Positions 1-6,576 of a stretch of 11,013 nt of DNA are shown here, in pieces. The notes beneath the pieces were generated by a model. It saw only the letters and a list, made by a program, of their open reading frames with translations, made no database searches and had not been told where the DNA came from. The translations under genes and the position numbers were made by a program. Position 1 is the first letter of the stretch. The number at the start of each line of letters is the position of its first letter. This DNA is from DATIXD01 sp035518875 (GTDB lineage: Bacteria > Pseudomonadota > Gammaproteobacteria > Methylococcales > Methylococcaceae): contig DATIXD010000272.1 in the NCBI GenBank assembly GCA_035518875.1, positions 1-11,013 on the forward strand, read 5' to 3'.

Positions 1-497
1 GCACCGGTTTGAAAATCTACGGCGAAGGCGAATGGTTACTTGAAAAACATCAGGCCAAGACTCGTCGCCGCTGGCGTAAATTACATATCGCGCTGGACGC
101 CGAAACCCATCAGATGGTGGCGGTCGAGTTGACGACCGATGAGGTCGGTGACCCCACCGTGGTTCCGGATTTGCTGGATGGAATCGAGGGTGAAATTGGA
201 TCGTTCACCGCCGATGGTACGTATGATGGGGAGAGTATCTATCAGGCCATCGCCAACCGTCAGCCCGACGGCCACCCGATTGACGTGGTGATTCCACTCC
301 GCTCTACCGCCGTGCTCAGTGAGAACGCCGGGACCCAGCCCACCACGCGGGATCAACACATCCAAGTGATCGCCGACCAAGGGCGAATGGGCTGGTAGCG
401 AGCCTCGGGTTACAACCGCCGAAGCCTGGTTGAAAACGGTTTCTACCGTTACAAAACCATCGTCGGTCGGTGCTTGCGCACCCGAAATCTGTCCAAT
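1..497 (+). pseudogene. IS5-family transposase, central part, with in-frame TAG
   Basis: This is the central part of a DDE transposase of the IS5 family; the start is missing at the window edge. Read in the frame beginning at base 3, it shows the family pattern TGLKIYGEGEW near the start, RRRWRKLHIALD after it, and the second catalytic aspartate in TADGTYD (codons near 200-225). A TAG at 396-398 interrupts the frame after GRMGW. The same frame then continues as RASGYNRRSLVENGFYRYK, which carries the expected catalytic glutamate in the YNRRSLVEN block. The stop therefore looks like a single C-to-T change of a CAG codon and not a frameshift. The frame is broken at 497 by the IS21-type insertion and resumes at 3156. 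Confidence 0.88.
492..497 (+). repeat. Target site duplication, left copy (TCCAAT)
   Basis: TCCAAT lies immediately outside the left TGCG end of the IS21-type element and is identical to 3150-3155. It codes for Ser-Asn in the interrupted IS5 transposase frame. Confidence 0.88.
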
Positions 498-502
498 TGC
501 GG

Positions 503-543
503 ATTTCGGCGAACGTGACCGGCCGTTTCGGTGATGGTGACCG
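503..543 (-). repeat. Sub-terminal repeats, istB end of the IS21 element (two copies)
   Basis: Two related 19-bp units, ATTTCGGCGAACGTGACCG (503-521) and GTTTCGGTGATGGTGACCG (525-543), lie 22 bp apart. They are the same unit as the four copies at the istA end, in inverted orientation. In IS21 elements such multiple terminal repeats are the sites bound by the transposase. Confidence 0.75.
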
Positions 544-577
544 GTTGATGTGGGTGGTGTTGCGCGGGGTTTAGATT

Positions 578-1348
578 CTACCTGAGTCGGTCACGATGAG
601 GTTTTTTCGGGTCGGTTTGCCGATCTTTTTTTCGCAAGGATTCTCCCTTCAAAATCATTCGATAGGATTGGTGGACGAGTCGGTCGAGAATGACATCGGC
701 CAGGGTGGGATCGTTGAGCCAAGCGTGCCAGTGATCGATCGGGAGTTGGCTGGTGATGATCGTCGAGCGGCTGCCGACACGATCGTCGATGACTTCCAGC
801 AGGTCGTGCCGGGCACTTTGGTCCAGCGGCGTCAGTCCCCAGTCGTCCAGAATGAGCACATCGATGCGGGCCAACTGCGCCAGGCGCTTGCCGAAGCCGC
901 CGTCGCCATGGGCGATGCGCAGGGCATCGAGCAAACGGGGTAGCCGCGCATAGAGGACGGAAAAGCCTTGCCGGCAGGCCTGTTGCCCGAGGGCACAGGC
1001 GAGCCAGGTTTTGCCGGTGCCGGTGGCGCCGCCGATGAGCAGCGCATGCGCCTGGCGGATCCAGTCGCCGTTGGCCAAGGTGGCGATTAGCGACTTATCC
1101 AGTCCGCGCCCCGGCCGATGATCCAGGTCTTCCAGGCAAGCCTGCGGCTGTTTGAGTTTGGCCTGTTTCAACAGGCGATCCCGGCGTTTGTTGTCGCGCC
1201 AGTGAATCTCGCGGTCCACCAGCTGGGCGAAGCGTTCTTCAAAGGCCAGCTCGGTGGCGATGGGCAGGGTGAGTTGTTCCTCGAAGGCCCGGGCCATGCC
1301 GTCGAGCCGAAGCGCCTTGAGGTGGTTGAGGGTTTGTTGGTTGAGCAT
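578..1348 (-). CDS. istB: IS21-family helper ATPase IstB
   Basis: This 256-residue protein is the AAA+ ATPase that works with IstA during transposition: it binds target DNA and licenses or directs insertion, much as MuB does for Mu. The Walker A loop is GATGTGKT (residues 107-114), Walker B is VLILDDWG (164-171), and a sensor-like stretch STIITSQLP lies near 195-203. The N-terminal part, rich in charged residues (about 1-95), corresponds to the family's DNA-binding and oligomerisation region. The ATG at 1346-1348 is preceded by GGAG about 8 bases upstream. It follows the istA stop by 15 bases, so both genes are probably translated from one transcript. Length and motifs are normal for the family, with no sign of decay. 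Confidence 0.95.
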   Translation of the reverse strand: MLNQQTLNHLKALRLDGMARAFEEQLTLPIATELAFEERFAQLVDREIHWRDNKRRDRLLKQAKLKQPQACLEDLDHRPGRGLDKSLIATLANGDWIRQAHALLIGGATGTGKTWLACALGQQACRQGFSVLYARLPRLLDALRIAHGDGGFGKRLAQLARIDVLILDDWGLTPLDQSARHDLLEVIDDRVGSRSTIITSQLPIDHWHAWLNDPTLADVILDRLVHQSYRMILKGESLRKKDRQTDPKKPHRDRLR

Positions 1349-1363
1349 CGGGTGTCTCCGGGG

Positions 1364-2914
1364 TTAGTGGTAATAATCGGGGCCGCGGACGTGATCGTGG
1401 TCCGGGCTAATCCAGTCGGTTTGTGAGCTCGATTGCGGGAGCGGTTGGCGGTCCAGCCCGGCTTGCAGGATGGAAACGACGGAACGCCGATTCGGTGCGC
1501 CGAGGGCGACCGCTCTGGCGCAGGCGGCCTCCAGCCGGTCTTCGCCGTAGTGCCGGGCCAGCGCCAGCAGACCGAGACAGGCGCGATAACCCATTTCCGG
1601 ATGCGGCTTGTGGGTCAGTTGATGATGGACCAGGGCTTTGGTGTGGGCGCCGATGCGCTGGGCCCAGTTGAGCAGGCGGCCCGGGCTCCATTCCCGGTGC
1701 GCCCGGTGGGATTTGGGCATGTGTTCGGCGAGGGTGGTGTGGGTGCCGCGGCGATCGCAGCGGGGATGACTGGCCACGCGGCGCCCGCCATACAGGATTT
1801 CGACGCTGGTCTGAGTGATGCGGGCTTCGACCGCTTGTCGAACCAGAGCGTGGGGTACGCTGTAGTAGTGGCCGTCGATCTCGACGTGGTAGTCGATGTT
1901 GACCCGGCAGCGCTTGAAGTGGGCGATTTCGTAAGGCTGCGCCGGCAAGGGCCGAAGCGCCGGCCGGTCGATGGCCTCGAACCAGGACAGGCGGTTGCCC
2001 GGCAACTTCTTGAAGGGACGCTGGTTGAGATCGACCAGCAACCCAGCAATGGCCTGATTCAACTCCCCCAGCGAGAAGAAGCGCCGGTGCCGCAGTCGCG
2101 CCAGGATCCAGCGCTCGACGATCTGCACGCCCACTTCGACCTTGGCCTTGTCCTGCGGGTGATAAGGTCGTGCCGGCAGGATTGCCGTCCCGTAGTGGCG
2201 GGCGCAGTCCTGCGCCATCCGGCTGACGCCGGGCTCGTAGCGATCCGGCCGGGTGATCAGCGCCTTGGGGTTATCCGGGACCACCAGTTCGGGCACACCA
2301 TCAAACGCCTGCAGCGCCTTGGCAAGCCCCGAGAGCCAGTCTGCCTGGGTTTCCCGTGCGGTGGCGCAGGCGAAGGTATAGTTCGAGGCCCCCAGCACGG
2401 CGACGAAGATGTGCGCGTGGCGAATCTCCCCCGTTAAACGGTCGATCACCGGCACGGTTTGCCCAGCATAATCGATGAACAGCTTCTCGCCGGCCCGGTG
2501 CGTCTGCCGCATCGACCGTTTCAAGCGGGCCGCGTAGCCCTGGTAGAGATGGCAGAACTGGGTATAGCGATAGGTGGCAACGCCAGCATGGGCCTCGACG
2601 TATTCCTCCCACAGCAACTGCAAGGTCACGCCCTTGCGTCGCAACTCCCGGTGGACCACTGTCCAGTCCGGCATGACCCTCTGGCAGGAAGACTGGACGC
2701 GAGGCGGCAGCAGGCGCGCCTCGATTGCCGACTCCTCCAGCCTGGCGGCGGTTTCCCAGCTCAGTCCGACCTGGGCCGCCCGTTGCAGATACTTGTTCAC
2801 TACGCCCTTGGACAGCCCCAAGGCCCGGGCGATTTGTTCGTGCGACAGCGCGCAGTCGAACTTTAAACGTAAACACTCTTTAATTTTGCGCATGGACACT
2901 CGCTTCGCCGGCAT
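1364..2914 (-). CDS. istA: IS21-family DDE transposase IstA
   Basis: This 516-residue transposase cuts and joins the element ends. It starts MPAKRVSM, typical of the family, at an ATG (2912-2914) preceded by GGAAGG a few bases upstream. The frame is open for 26 more codons to 2992, but that extension is not expected. A helix-turn-helix covers about residues 20-45 (LSHEQIARALGLSKGVVNKYL). The catalytic DDE residues appear as D148 (FIDYAG), D214 (VVPDN) and E260 (KAKVE), in a retroviral-integrase-like core. The C-terminal part (about 340-440), containing DGHYYSVP, is the Mu-type barrel. The usual partner istB follows 15 bases downstream. The frame is intact and of full length, so activity is plausible. 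Confidence 0.95.
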   Translation of the reverse strand: MPAKRVSMRKIKECLRLKFDCALSHEQIARALGLSKGVVNKYLQRAAQVGLSWETAARLEESAIEARLLPPRVQSSCQRVMPDWTVVHRELRRKGVTLQLLWEEYVEAHAGVATYRYTQFCHLYQGYAARLKRSMRQTHRAGEKLFIDYAGQTVPVIDRLTGEIRHAHIFVAVLGASNYTFACATARETQADWLSGLAKALQAFDGVPELVVPDNPKALITRPDRYEPGVSRMAQDCARHYGTAILPARPYHPQDKAKVEVGVQIVERWILARLRHRRFFSLGELNQAIAGLLVDLNQRPFKKLPGNRLSWFEAIDRPALRPLPAQPYEIAHFKRCRVNIDYHVEIDGHYYSVPHALVRQAVEARITQTSVEILYGGRRVASHPRCDRRGTHTTLAEHMPKSHRAHREWSPGRLLNWAQRIGAHTKALVHHQLTHKPHPEMGYRACLGLLALARHYGEDRLEAACARAVALGAPNRRSVVSILQAGLDRQPLPQSSSQTDWISPDHDHVRGPDYYH

Positions 2915-3055
2915 CGCCTTCCCAGATAAAAGCGGGAACGATGCTCGGCGCATGGGTTCATGCGCAACGCCACCTCCATCTTCGAAATCCATTTCGGTCC
3001 ATCGTGACCGGTGATTTCGCTACCGTGACCGCCCATTCCGGAAATGGGCCAAAAT

Positions 3056-3144
3056 CGGTCACGTTCGACCGAAATGACTAGTCACGATCCGCCGAAACCA
3101 GCGGTCACGTTCCTCCGGAATCACCGGTTACGTTCGGCCGGAAT
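3056..3144 (+). repeat. Sub-terminal repeats, istA end of the IS21 element (four copies, 23-bp period)
   Basis: Four 20-bp units start at 3056, 3079, 3102 and 3125, exactly 23 bp apart. They read CGGTCACGTTCGACCGAAAT, TAGTCACGATCCGCCGAAAC, CGGTCACGTTCCTCCGGAAT and CGGTTACGTTCGGCCGGAAT. The shared core is GTCACGTTC followed by CCGRAA. The constant spacing, about two helical turns, would place successive transposase subunits on nearly the same face of the DNA. They lie upstream of istA and could also overlap its promoter. Confidence 0.8.
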
Positions 3145-3149
3145 ACGCA

Positions 3150-3155
3150 TCCAAT
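3150..3155 (+). repeat. Target site duplication, right copy (TCCAAT)
   Basis: TCCAAT lies immediately outside the right CGCA end of the IS21-type element and matches the left copy at 492-497 exactly. The transposase frame resumes directly after it. Confidence 0.88.
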
Positions 3156-3239
3156 CAAATGGCGGAAGCAAAACTGGGTTGTGCGATTTTAAATTGCATG
3201 ACCAGATTGGGCATGCCCGTTTCTCAGAAGATCGCGTAA
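3156..3239 (+). pseudogene. IS5-family transposase, C-terminal piece
   Basis: This 28-codon frame begins with QMAEAKLGCAILNCM and ends in a TAA at 3237-3239. The motif GCAILNCM followed by RLGMP matches the usual C-terminus of IS903-like IS5 transposases (GCxVLNRM...). It is in the same frame as the piece at 1-497 once the inserted element and one copy of its 6-bp target duplication are removed, giving RTRNLSN joined to QMAEAKLG. It has no start signal of its own and is not expected to be made. Confidence 0.85.
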
Positions 3240-3274
3240 ACCTACTCACCTGGGGATAAACCCGCCGTTAACCT

Positions 3275-3292
3275 GATTCATGCAACAAAGCC
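3275..3292 (-). repeat. Right terminal inverted repeat of the IS5-family element
   Basis: Read on the minus strand this is GGCTTTGTTGCATGAATC, close to the GGCTTTGTTG-type terminus of IS903-like elements. It lies 35 bases after the transposase stop. The partner repeat lies outside the window. Confidence 0.65.
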
Positions 3293-3336
3293 CCTCTCCA
3301 TGGCAATCGGGTCGAGCGGAGTTAGAGACTGCACCA

Positions 3337-3356
3337 CGTTCCGACAAGAGGGAACG
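3337..3356. other. Short inverted repeat between IS end and cupin gene
   Basis: CGTTCC at 3337-3342 and GGAACG at 3351-3356 can form a 6-bp stem with an 8-base loop, downstream of the minus-strand cupin gene. No T-tract follows on either strand, so a terminator role is uncertain. The rest of 3293-3418 shows no gene. Confidence 0.3.
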
Positions 3357-3418
3357 GCGCGTCGCAGGCTGCGCCCAACAGGTGTCCCAGTCTGACCTGG
3401 AGCCTCGCGCGCTCATTT

Positions 3419-3931
3419 CTATTTAGCTCTGTCCGGCTCGTCTTCCGGGTTCACGAAATGCGGGGCAAAGGGCCCTTCACCGTAGACCTCGACCACATTC
3501 CCAGCCCTGTGCAGGCCGAAGTGGGGCATCATCGCAGGCATCACGGAGTGTCCGCCAGGCTTCAGCTCGATCAGCTTCGAGGCATCGTACTTGTCGCCAC
3601 GCGCTATCAGGAAGGAGCCTGCGAGTACCGTGATGTGTTCGTCGGTCGGATGCCAATGGGGTGGAACTTTGACCTCCTCTTTGGTATGGATGCGGATCAC
3701 GTACAGGCCGCCCTTCTTGTCCGGGTCGCCAGAGACGACGGCCATTTCCACGCCGGGGATGAGCAGCTTCCACACGAGTTGGTCCGGCGTGACCACGCCA
3801 TGGCTCTGCGCGAGGGCGAAACCCGGCATCAGCGAGATCGCAACGGCCAAAACCGAACCCACGACTTCCATGGCCAGCTGCCGCCGGTCGGCGGCGCTGC
3901 TGGACAGGACTTCCTCTTGGACACTGCCCAT
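3419..3931 (-). CDS. Exported single-domain cupin protein
   Basis: This protein of about 170 residues has an N-terminal hydrophobic stretch after an Arg pair (about residues 17-41, ending FALAQ). It is probably a signal peptide, cut near ALA-Q, which would place the protein in the periplasm. The remainder is a cupin barrel. Motif 1 is PHWHPTDEH with H92, H94 and E98 as likely metal ligands, followed by G105; motif 2 is PGGHSVMP...PHFG with H137. The enzymatic or sensing role is unknown. The chosen ATG (3929-3931) has AGGAGG about 13 bases upstream. An ATG at 3869-3871 would give a shorter but still complete signal peptide, and the frame stays open to 4066. It is transcribed away from the lipoprotein gene. 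Confidence 0.8.
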   Translation of the reverse strand: MGSVQEEVLSSSAADRRQLAMEVVGSVLAVAISLMPGFALAQSHGVVTPDQLVWKLLIPGVEMAVVSGDPDKKGGLYVIRIHTKEEVKVPPHWHPTDEHITVLAGSFLIARGDKYDASKLIELKPGGHSVMPAMMPHFGLHRAGNVVEVYGEGPFAPHFVNPEDEPDRAK

Positions 3932-4343
3932 GGCTGCATTCCCCCCTCCTAGCTCTTCGGTGGCATGCCCCAACTCAGTACGCATAACGAACGACGCTAA
4001 CTGGCACAATTTCATCATTAAAGGTACACCAATCTTCCCCGCTGCTTCCCTATCCCGCCAGCACATACATCCACCGCCAGATCAAACATAACATCCCGTT
4101 CGAAAACTGATCGTCCAGAGTGGCTGCGACGGTCTCCGAGGTGGGCAAAGTTCGATTGCCCATCCGGCTCACGTCGCTAGTGTCATTTTCCCCGGCACTC
4201 ACCAACTTCGCTCGAATCAATCAAGGATTAGTCTTCGTCACCGCGAAGGCTACCTGCGGCGATGAGTAGAACGCTGTTCATGTCCGGTTAAGGAATGGAT
4301 GGATATCCTACATCAGCGTATTTGAAAAATAGGGGTGGATACC
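3932..4343. other. Intergenic region between divergent genes
   Basis: These 412 bases separate the minus-strand cupin gene from the plus-strand lipoprotein gene, so promoters for both should lie here. The cupin frame stays open up to 4066 without a convincing start signal. A small inverted repeat CTTCG...CGAAG lies at 4232-4247, and the 8-bp palindrome GGATATCC at 4301-4308. No promoter with good -35 and -10 boxes stood out, and no RNA gene was recognised. Confidence 0.4.
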
Positions 4344-4631
4344 ATGCGCAGATTGATTCACGTCATCAGCTTGCTTTTCTTTGCCTTCAGCCTTAATGGG
4401 TGCGCCACGCCAGGCAATTATCCGTCTGGATATGGAAATTTCGGAGATGCCATGAGCCGTCACCGTAACGCACTCGCTGGGGCTGCTTTGGGCGGAGTTG
4501 GCGGAGCCTTGGTTGGCGGTGCTGTAACCCGAAATGGAAAGGGCGCCTTGATCGGCGGAGCATTGGGCGCAGCAACGGGTGGTTTGATCGGCAACTCGAT
4601 GGACAATAACCATCGACGCGATTCCTATTAG
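4344..4631 (+). CDS. Small glycine-zipper lipoprotein
   Basis: This 95-residue protein starts at the ATG at 4344, with AGGGGTGG ending 5 bases upstream; a GTG at 4335 in the same frame lies inside that ribosome site and is less likely. Residues 1-20 form a lipoprotein signal, MRRLIH then a hydrophobic stretch and the lipobox SLNGC, with C20 as the lipid-bearing cysteine. Residues 45-83 are a glycine zipper with repeated GxxxG spacing (GAALGGVGG, GGALGAATGG), typical of small outer-membrane lipoproteins related to the OmpA-like or YMGG glycine-zipper group. Such proteins insert in or lie on the envelope, but the role is not known here. The same frame continues past the TAG with a Tyr/Gly/Arg-rich tail to 4673, so the gene may be shortened by a nonsense change. 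Confidence 0.8.
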   Translation: MRRLIHVISLLFFAFSLNGCATPGNYPSGYGNFGDAMSRHRNALAGAALGGVGGALVGGAVTRNGKGALIGGALGAATGGLIGNSMDNNHRRDSY

Positions 4632-4936
4632 GGCGACGGATATCGCTATTCGAACCGATCCGACGGGTACTGACCATGATCATCCGACCGGCTAGCTGGT
4701 GTCGACCTTCTCCTTTTCGGTCCTTTCTTTCAGAGGTTTGGCTTTATACATCGCGAACGTGCTGCAGACCCGGCGATCGGTGCTGAGCCTGGTTTAACGC
4801 CGGGTCAGCTACTGCACCCGCTTGATGGCGTCGTCGGCGATTGGAAAAGGAGGTCCTCTCGTCGTTCAGCGAACCGTCATGTAGATCGATTATCCTCGCA
4901 TAGCGCGTACCTAGACTCTTCGGAAAGCAACTTTGC

Positions 4937-4982
4937 GCGCTTGACTTTTCGGCGCAGAAAAGCTTTATTAAGCGCTTTTTTT
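4937..4982 (+). terminator. Two-tier hairpin followed by seven T residues, upstream of the glycosyltransferase
   Basis: An outer stem GCGCTT (4937-4942) with AAGCGC (4970-4975) encloses an inner stem CTTTTC (4945-4950) with GAAAAG (4957-4962) and a 6-base loop. Seven T residues follow at 4976-4982. This is the shape of a rho-independent terminator, though the inner stem is AT-rich and there is an internal loop. It could end transcription from upstream or act as an attenuator in the glycosyltransferase leader, whose ATG is 54 bases further on. A possible promoter overlaps the same bases. Confidence 0.4.
4941..4969 (+). promoter_or_regulatory. Candidate sigma-70 promoter for the glycosyltransferase gene
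   Basis: TTGACT (4941-4946) matches the -35 consensus in 5 of 6 bases. After 17 bases, TTTATT (4964-4969) matches the -10 consensus in 4 of 6. Transcription would begin near 4976, about 60 bases before the ATG. It overlaps the hairpin listed above, and both readings are unproven. Confidence 0.4.
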
Positions 4983-5036
4983 GTCCACGTAAGCGGGCAG
5001 CAATCGAAACGTGTATTTAATTGGGAGAAAGTGAGC

Positions 5037-6218
5037 ATGAGAATAGCGATGTTGGCTTGGGAATCACTGCATTCGATTCCGATCGGAGGATTGGGAGTTC
5101 ACGTGACCGAACTATCAGCCGCCCTGGAACGGCGTGGGCATGAAGTGCATGTGATTACCCGGCGTAAGCCGGAACAAAGCCATTACGCATTGATCGATGG
5201 CGTTCACTACCACCGCATCGACCACGGGGGCGCCGATGACTTTGTCGTGACCATGGACCGGATGGGTAAGGCCATGGCCCACAAGTTTCACGAAATTACC
5301 AGTATGATCGGCAATTTCGAGGTGGTGCATGCCCACGATTGGCTCACGGCCAACGCCATGAAATACATCATGGACGGTTACGGCACTCGCAGTGTCTTCA
5401 CTATGCATTCGACCGAATATGGACGCGACGGCAATGTGTTTTACGAGGGATTCGCGAACAACGTGCGTGATGTGGAGGCTGCTGGTTGCTACCATGCGGA
5501 TGAGATCATCGCCAATAGCTGGTTTCTGGCCGATGAGGTCAAACGCATTTACCAGGTACCCAACGAGAAGATCCATGTGATTCCCAACGGGGTCAGCTAT
5601 TCGGCATTTGACGGCGTTATCGATCCGGCCCCAGTCAAAGCTCGCTACGGTATTGCCCCCATGGCGCCGACTGTTTTCGCCGCAGGCCGGATGACCTTGC
5701 AGAAAGGCATGGACATGCTGGTCGAGGCGGTGCCCATGGTTCTCGGGTATTTTCCGGAAACCAAGTTCGTCATCTCGGGTGGCGGCCCGGAATTTGATCG
5801 CGTCACCGGTCGTGCCCACGAGTTGGGTGTCCAAGACTCCTGTATCTTCCTCGACACCTTAAGCCGTTCCGACTACATCGACCTGTTGCGGGCCATTGAC
5901 ATCGTCGCCGTTCCGAGTCGAAACGAACCGTTCGGCATCGTGATCCTGGAAGCTTGGGCAGCGGGCAAACCGGTGGTAGCCACCACTGCAGGTGGTCCAC
6001 GGGAGTTCGTTTGGCACGATGTTAACGGGTTCCTGGTCGACGCCAATCCAGGCGGGTTGGCCCATGGCATCGGTTCCCTACTGGCGGACCATGACCATTG
6101 CCGGGCACTGGGGGGTAACGGCCGTCGTGCGGTCGAAGACAAGTTCAATTGGGATACAGTAGCCGGATACACGGAGGGGCTTTACAACCGGGTGATGGCC
6201 AACTCCTACTGTGCCTAG
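5037..6218 (+). CDS. GT4 glycosyltransferase, glycogen-synthase-like
   Basis: This 393-residue GT-B enzyme probably transfers a sugar from an NDP-sugar onto a growing glycan in the cytoplasm. The N-terminal domain begins MRIAMLAWE and has the acceptor/donor loop GGLG (17-20), the pattern shared with starch/glycogen synthases and other GT4 enzymes, and HAHDWL (98-103). The C-terminal donor domain has NGV (184-186), AAGRMTLQKG (215-224, with R218 and K223 for the phosphates) and the E-x7-E motif NEPFGIVILE (E297, E305), followed by GKPVVATTAGG. The start is the ATG at 5037 with GGGAG about 10 bases upstream; the frame is open further upstream to 4941, but that stretch overlaps promoter-like sequence. 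It is too short and divergent to call a standard GlgA, and donor and acceptor remain unknown. A hairpin follows the gene. Confidence 0.9.
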   Translation: MRIAMLAWESLHSIPIGGLGVHVTELSAALERRGHEVHVITRRKPEQSHYALIDGVHYHRIDHGGADDFVVTMDRMGKAMAHKFHEITSMIGNFEVVHAHDWLTANAMKYIMDGYGTRSVFTMHSTEYGRDGNVFYEGFANNVRDVEAAGCYHADEIIANSWFLADEVKRIYQVPNEKIHVIPNGVSYSAFDGVIDPAPVKARYGIAPMAPTVFAAGRMTLQKGMDMLVEAVPMVLGYFPETKFVISGGGPEFDRVTGRAHELGVQDSCIFLDTLSRSDYIDLLRAIDIVAVPSRNEPFGIVILEAWAAGKPVVATTAGGPREFVWHDVNGFLVDANPGGLAHGIGSLLADHDHCRALGGNGRRAVEDKFNWDTVAGYTEGLYNRVMANSYCA

Positions 6219-6576
6219 CTCGCGCTTATAACCCTCTGAGTCTCTGATGAAAGCAAGACCGCCCTGGGTAACCTGGGGCGGTTCCTTGCGACATAGCCTG
6301 ACCCCTTCTACTCCAGCGTAAAAGACCACGCTGCTTTTCCTTGCTGATACCCGCCCATGAGTTTGTACAATCCTGCGCATCGGGCAAGCCGGCGCTGATT
6401 GCCCTGACTTGACTCTGGGCCATGTGAGCGGTTTTTCGGCCTGAGCTTAGGAACTTATGCGATGGGTGCGCGCTTGAGATATCCATAGCGATGCACCAGA
6501 GCGATCGAGTCCTGTTCCCACAGATTTCCATACCCCAGCCAAGAGGGACTGGCATTCTTTTGAGACAATCAAGCCA
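6219..6576. other. Intergenic region after the glycosyltransferase
   Basis: These 358 bases contain the hairpin at 6258-6282 and then about 290 bases without a recognisable gene on either strand. The open frames on the minus strand here have no family resemblance and poor start signals. The promoter of the SGNH hydrolase gene should lie here; a TTGACT near 6409 has no good -10 partner, so none is called. Confidence 0.4.
6258..6282 (+). terminator. Probable terminator hairpin after the glycosyltransferase
   Basis: ACCGCCC (6258-6264) and GGGCGGT (6276-6282) form a 7-bp GC-rich stem with an 11-base loop, about 40 bases after the stop codon. The following bases TTCCTTG hold only a weak T-run. 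Position and stem strength suggest a terminator separating this gene from the hydrolase pair. Confidence 0.5.

Larger units (their letters stand above)
498..3149 (-). mobile_element. IS21-family insertion sequence, complete, about 2.65 kb
   Basis: The element carries the istA-istB pair on the minus strand. Its outer ends are TGCGGATTTCGG at 498 and, read inward on the minus strand from 3149, TGCGTATTCCGG (10 of 12 match). The similarity continues inward as CGAACGTGACCGG against CGAACGTAACCGG. It is flanked by TCCAAT at 492-497 and 3150-3155, a 6-bp target duplication within the 4-8 bp known for IS21 elements. The TG...CA ends, size, gene order and sub-terminal multiple repeats all fit the family. 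Both genes are open and have their key motifs, so the element may still be active. Confidence 0.93.
1..3292 (+). mobile_element. IS5-family element (IS903-like end), left end outside window, interrupted by IS21 element
   Basis: The transposase gene remnants at 1-497 and 3156-3239 belong to one IS5-family element. The gene stops at 3239. The bases at 3275-3292 read on the minus strand as GGCTTTGTTGCATGAATC, which resembles the terminal repeat of IS903-group IS5 elements, so the right end is placed at 3292 (possibly 3294, as two more C residues follow). The left terminal repeat lies outside the window, so neither the full length nor the target duplication of this element can be verified. The element cannot move by itself, because its transposase has an in-frame stop and is split by another insertion. 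Confidence 0.75.
4632..5036. other. Intergenic region with inverted repeats, possible decayed coding remnant
   Basis: These 405 bases lie between the lipoprotein and the glycosyltransferase. They hold the in-frame tail after the lipoprotein stop (to 4673) and a 9-bp inverted repeat, GACCCGGCG (4767-4775) and CGCCGGGTC (4798-4806), with a 22-base spacer. The hairpin with T-tract at 4937-4982 is listed separately. On the minus strand around 4690-4850 one frame gives coding-like peptides (ADDAIKRVQ, then FAMYKAKPLKER) broken by several stops, perhaps a dead gene. That family was not recognised, and no intact gene is seen. Confidence 0.4.

Noticed and set aside
1433..2437. A 334-codon open frame on the plus strand opposite istA
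   Set aside because: It lies fully inside istA on the other strand, has no family resemblance, and reflects the GC-rich codon use of the real gene.
3056..3144. Regular 20-bp repeats as a possible CRISPR array
   Set aside because: The spacers are only 3 bp, the units diverge, and they sit at the end of an IS21 element where multiple transposase sites are expected.
4846..4854. Perfect Shine-Dalgarno-like AAAGGAGGT
   Set aside because: No start codon follows at a workable distance, and no open frame begins there.
5115..5834. A 239-codon minus-strand frame opposite the glycosyltransferase
   Set aside because: The plus-strand frame has all GT4 motifs; the antisense frame has none and no credible start site.
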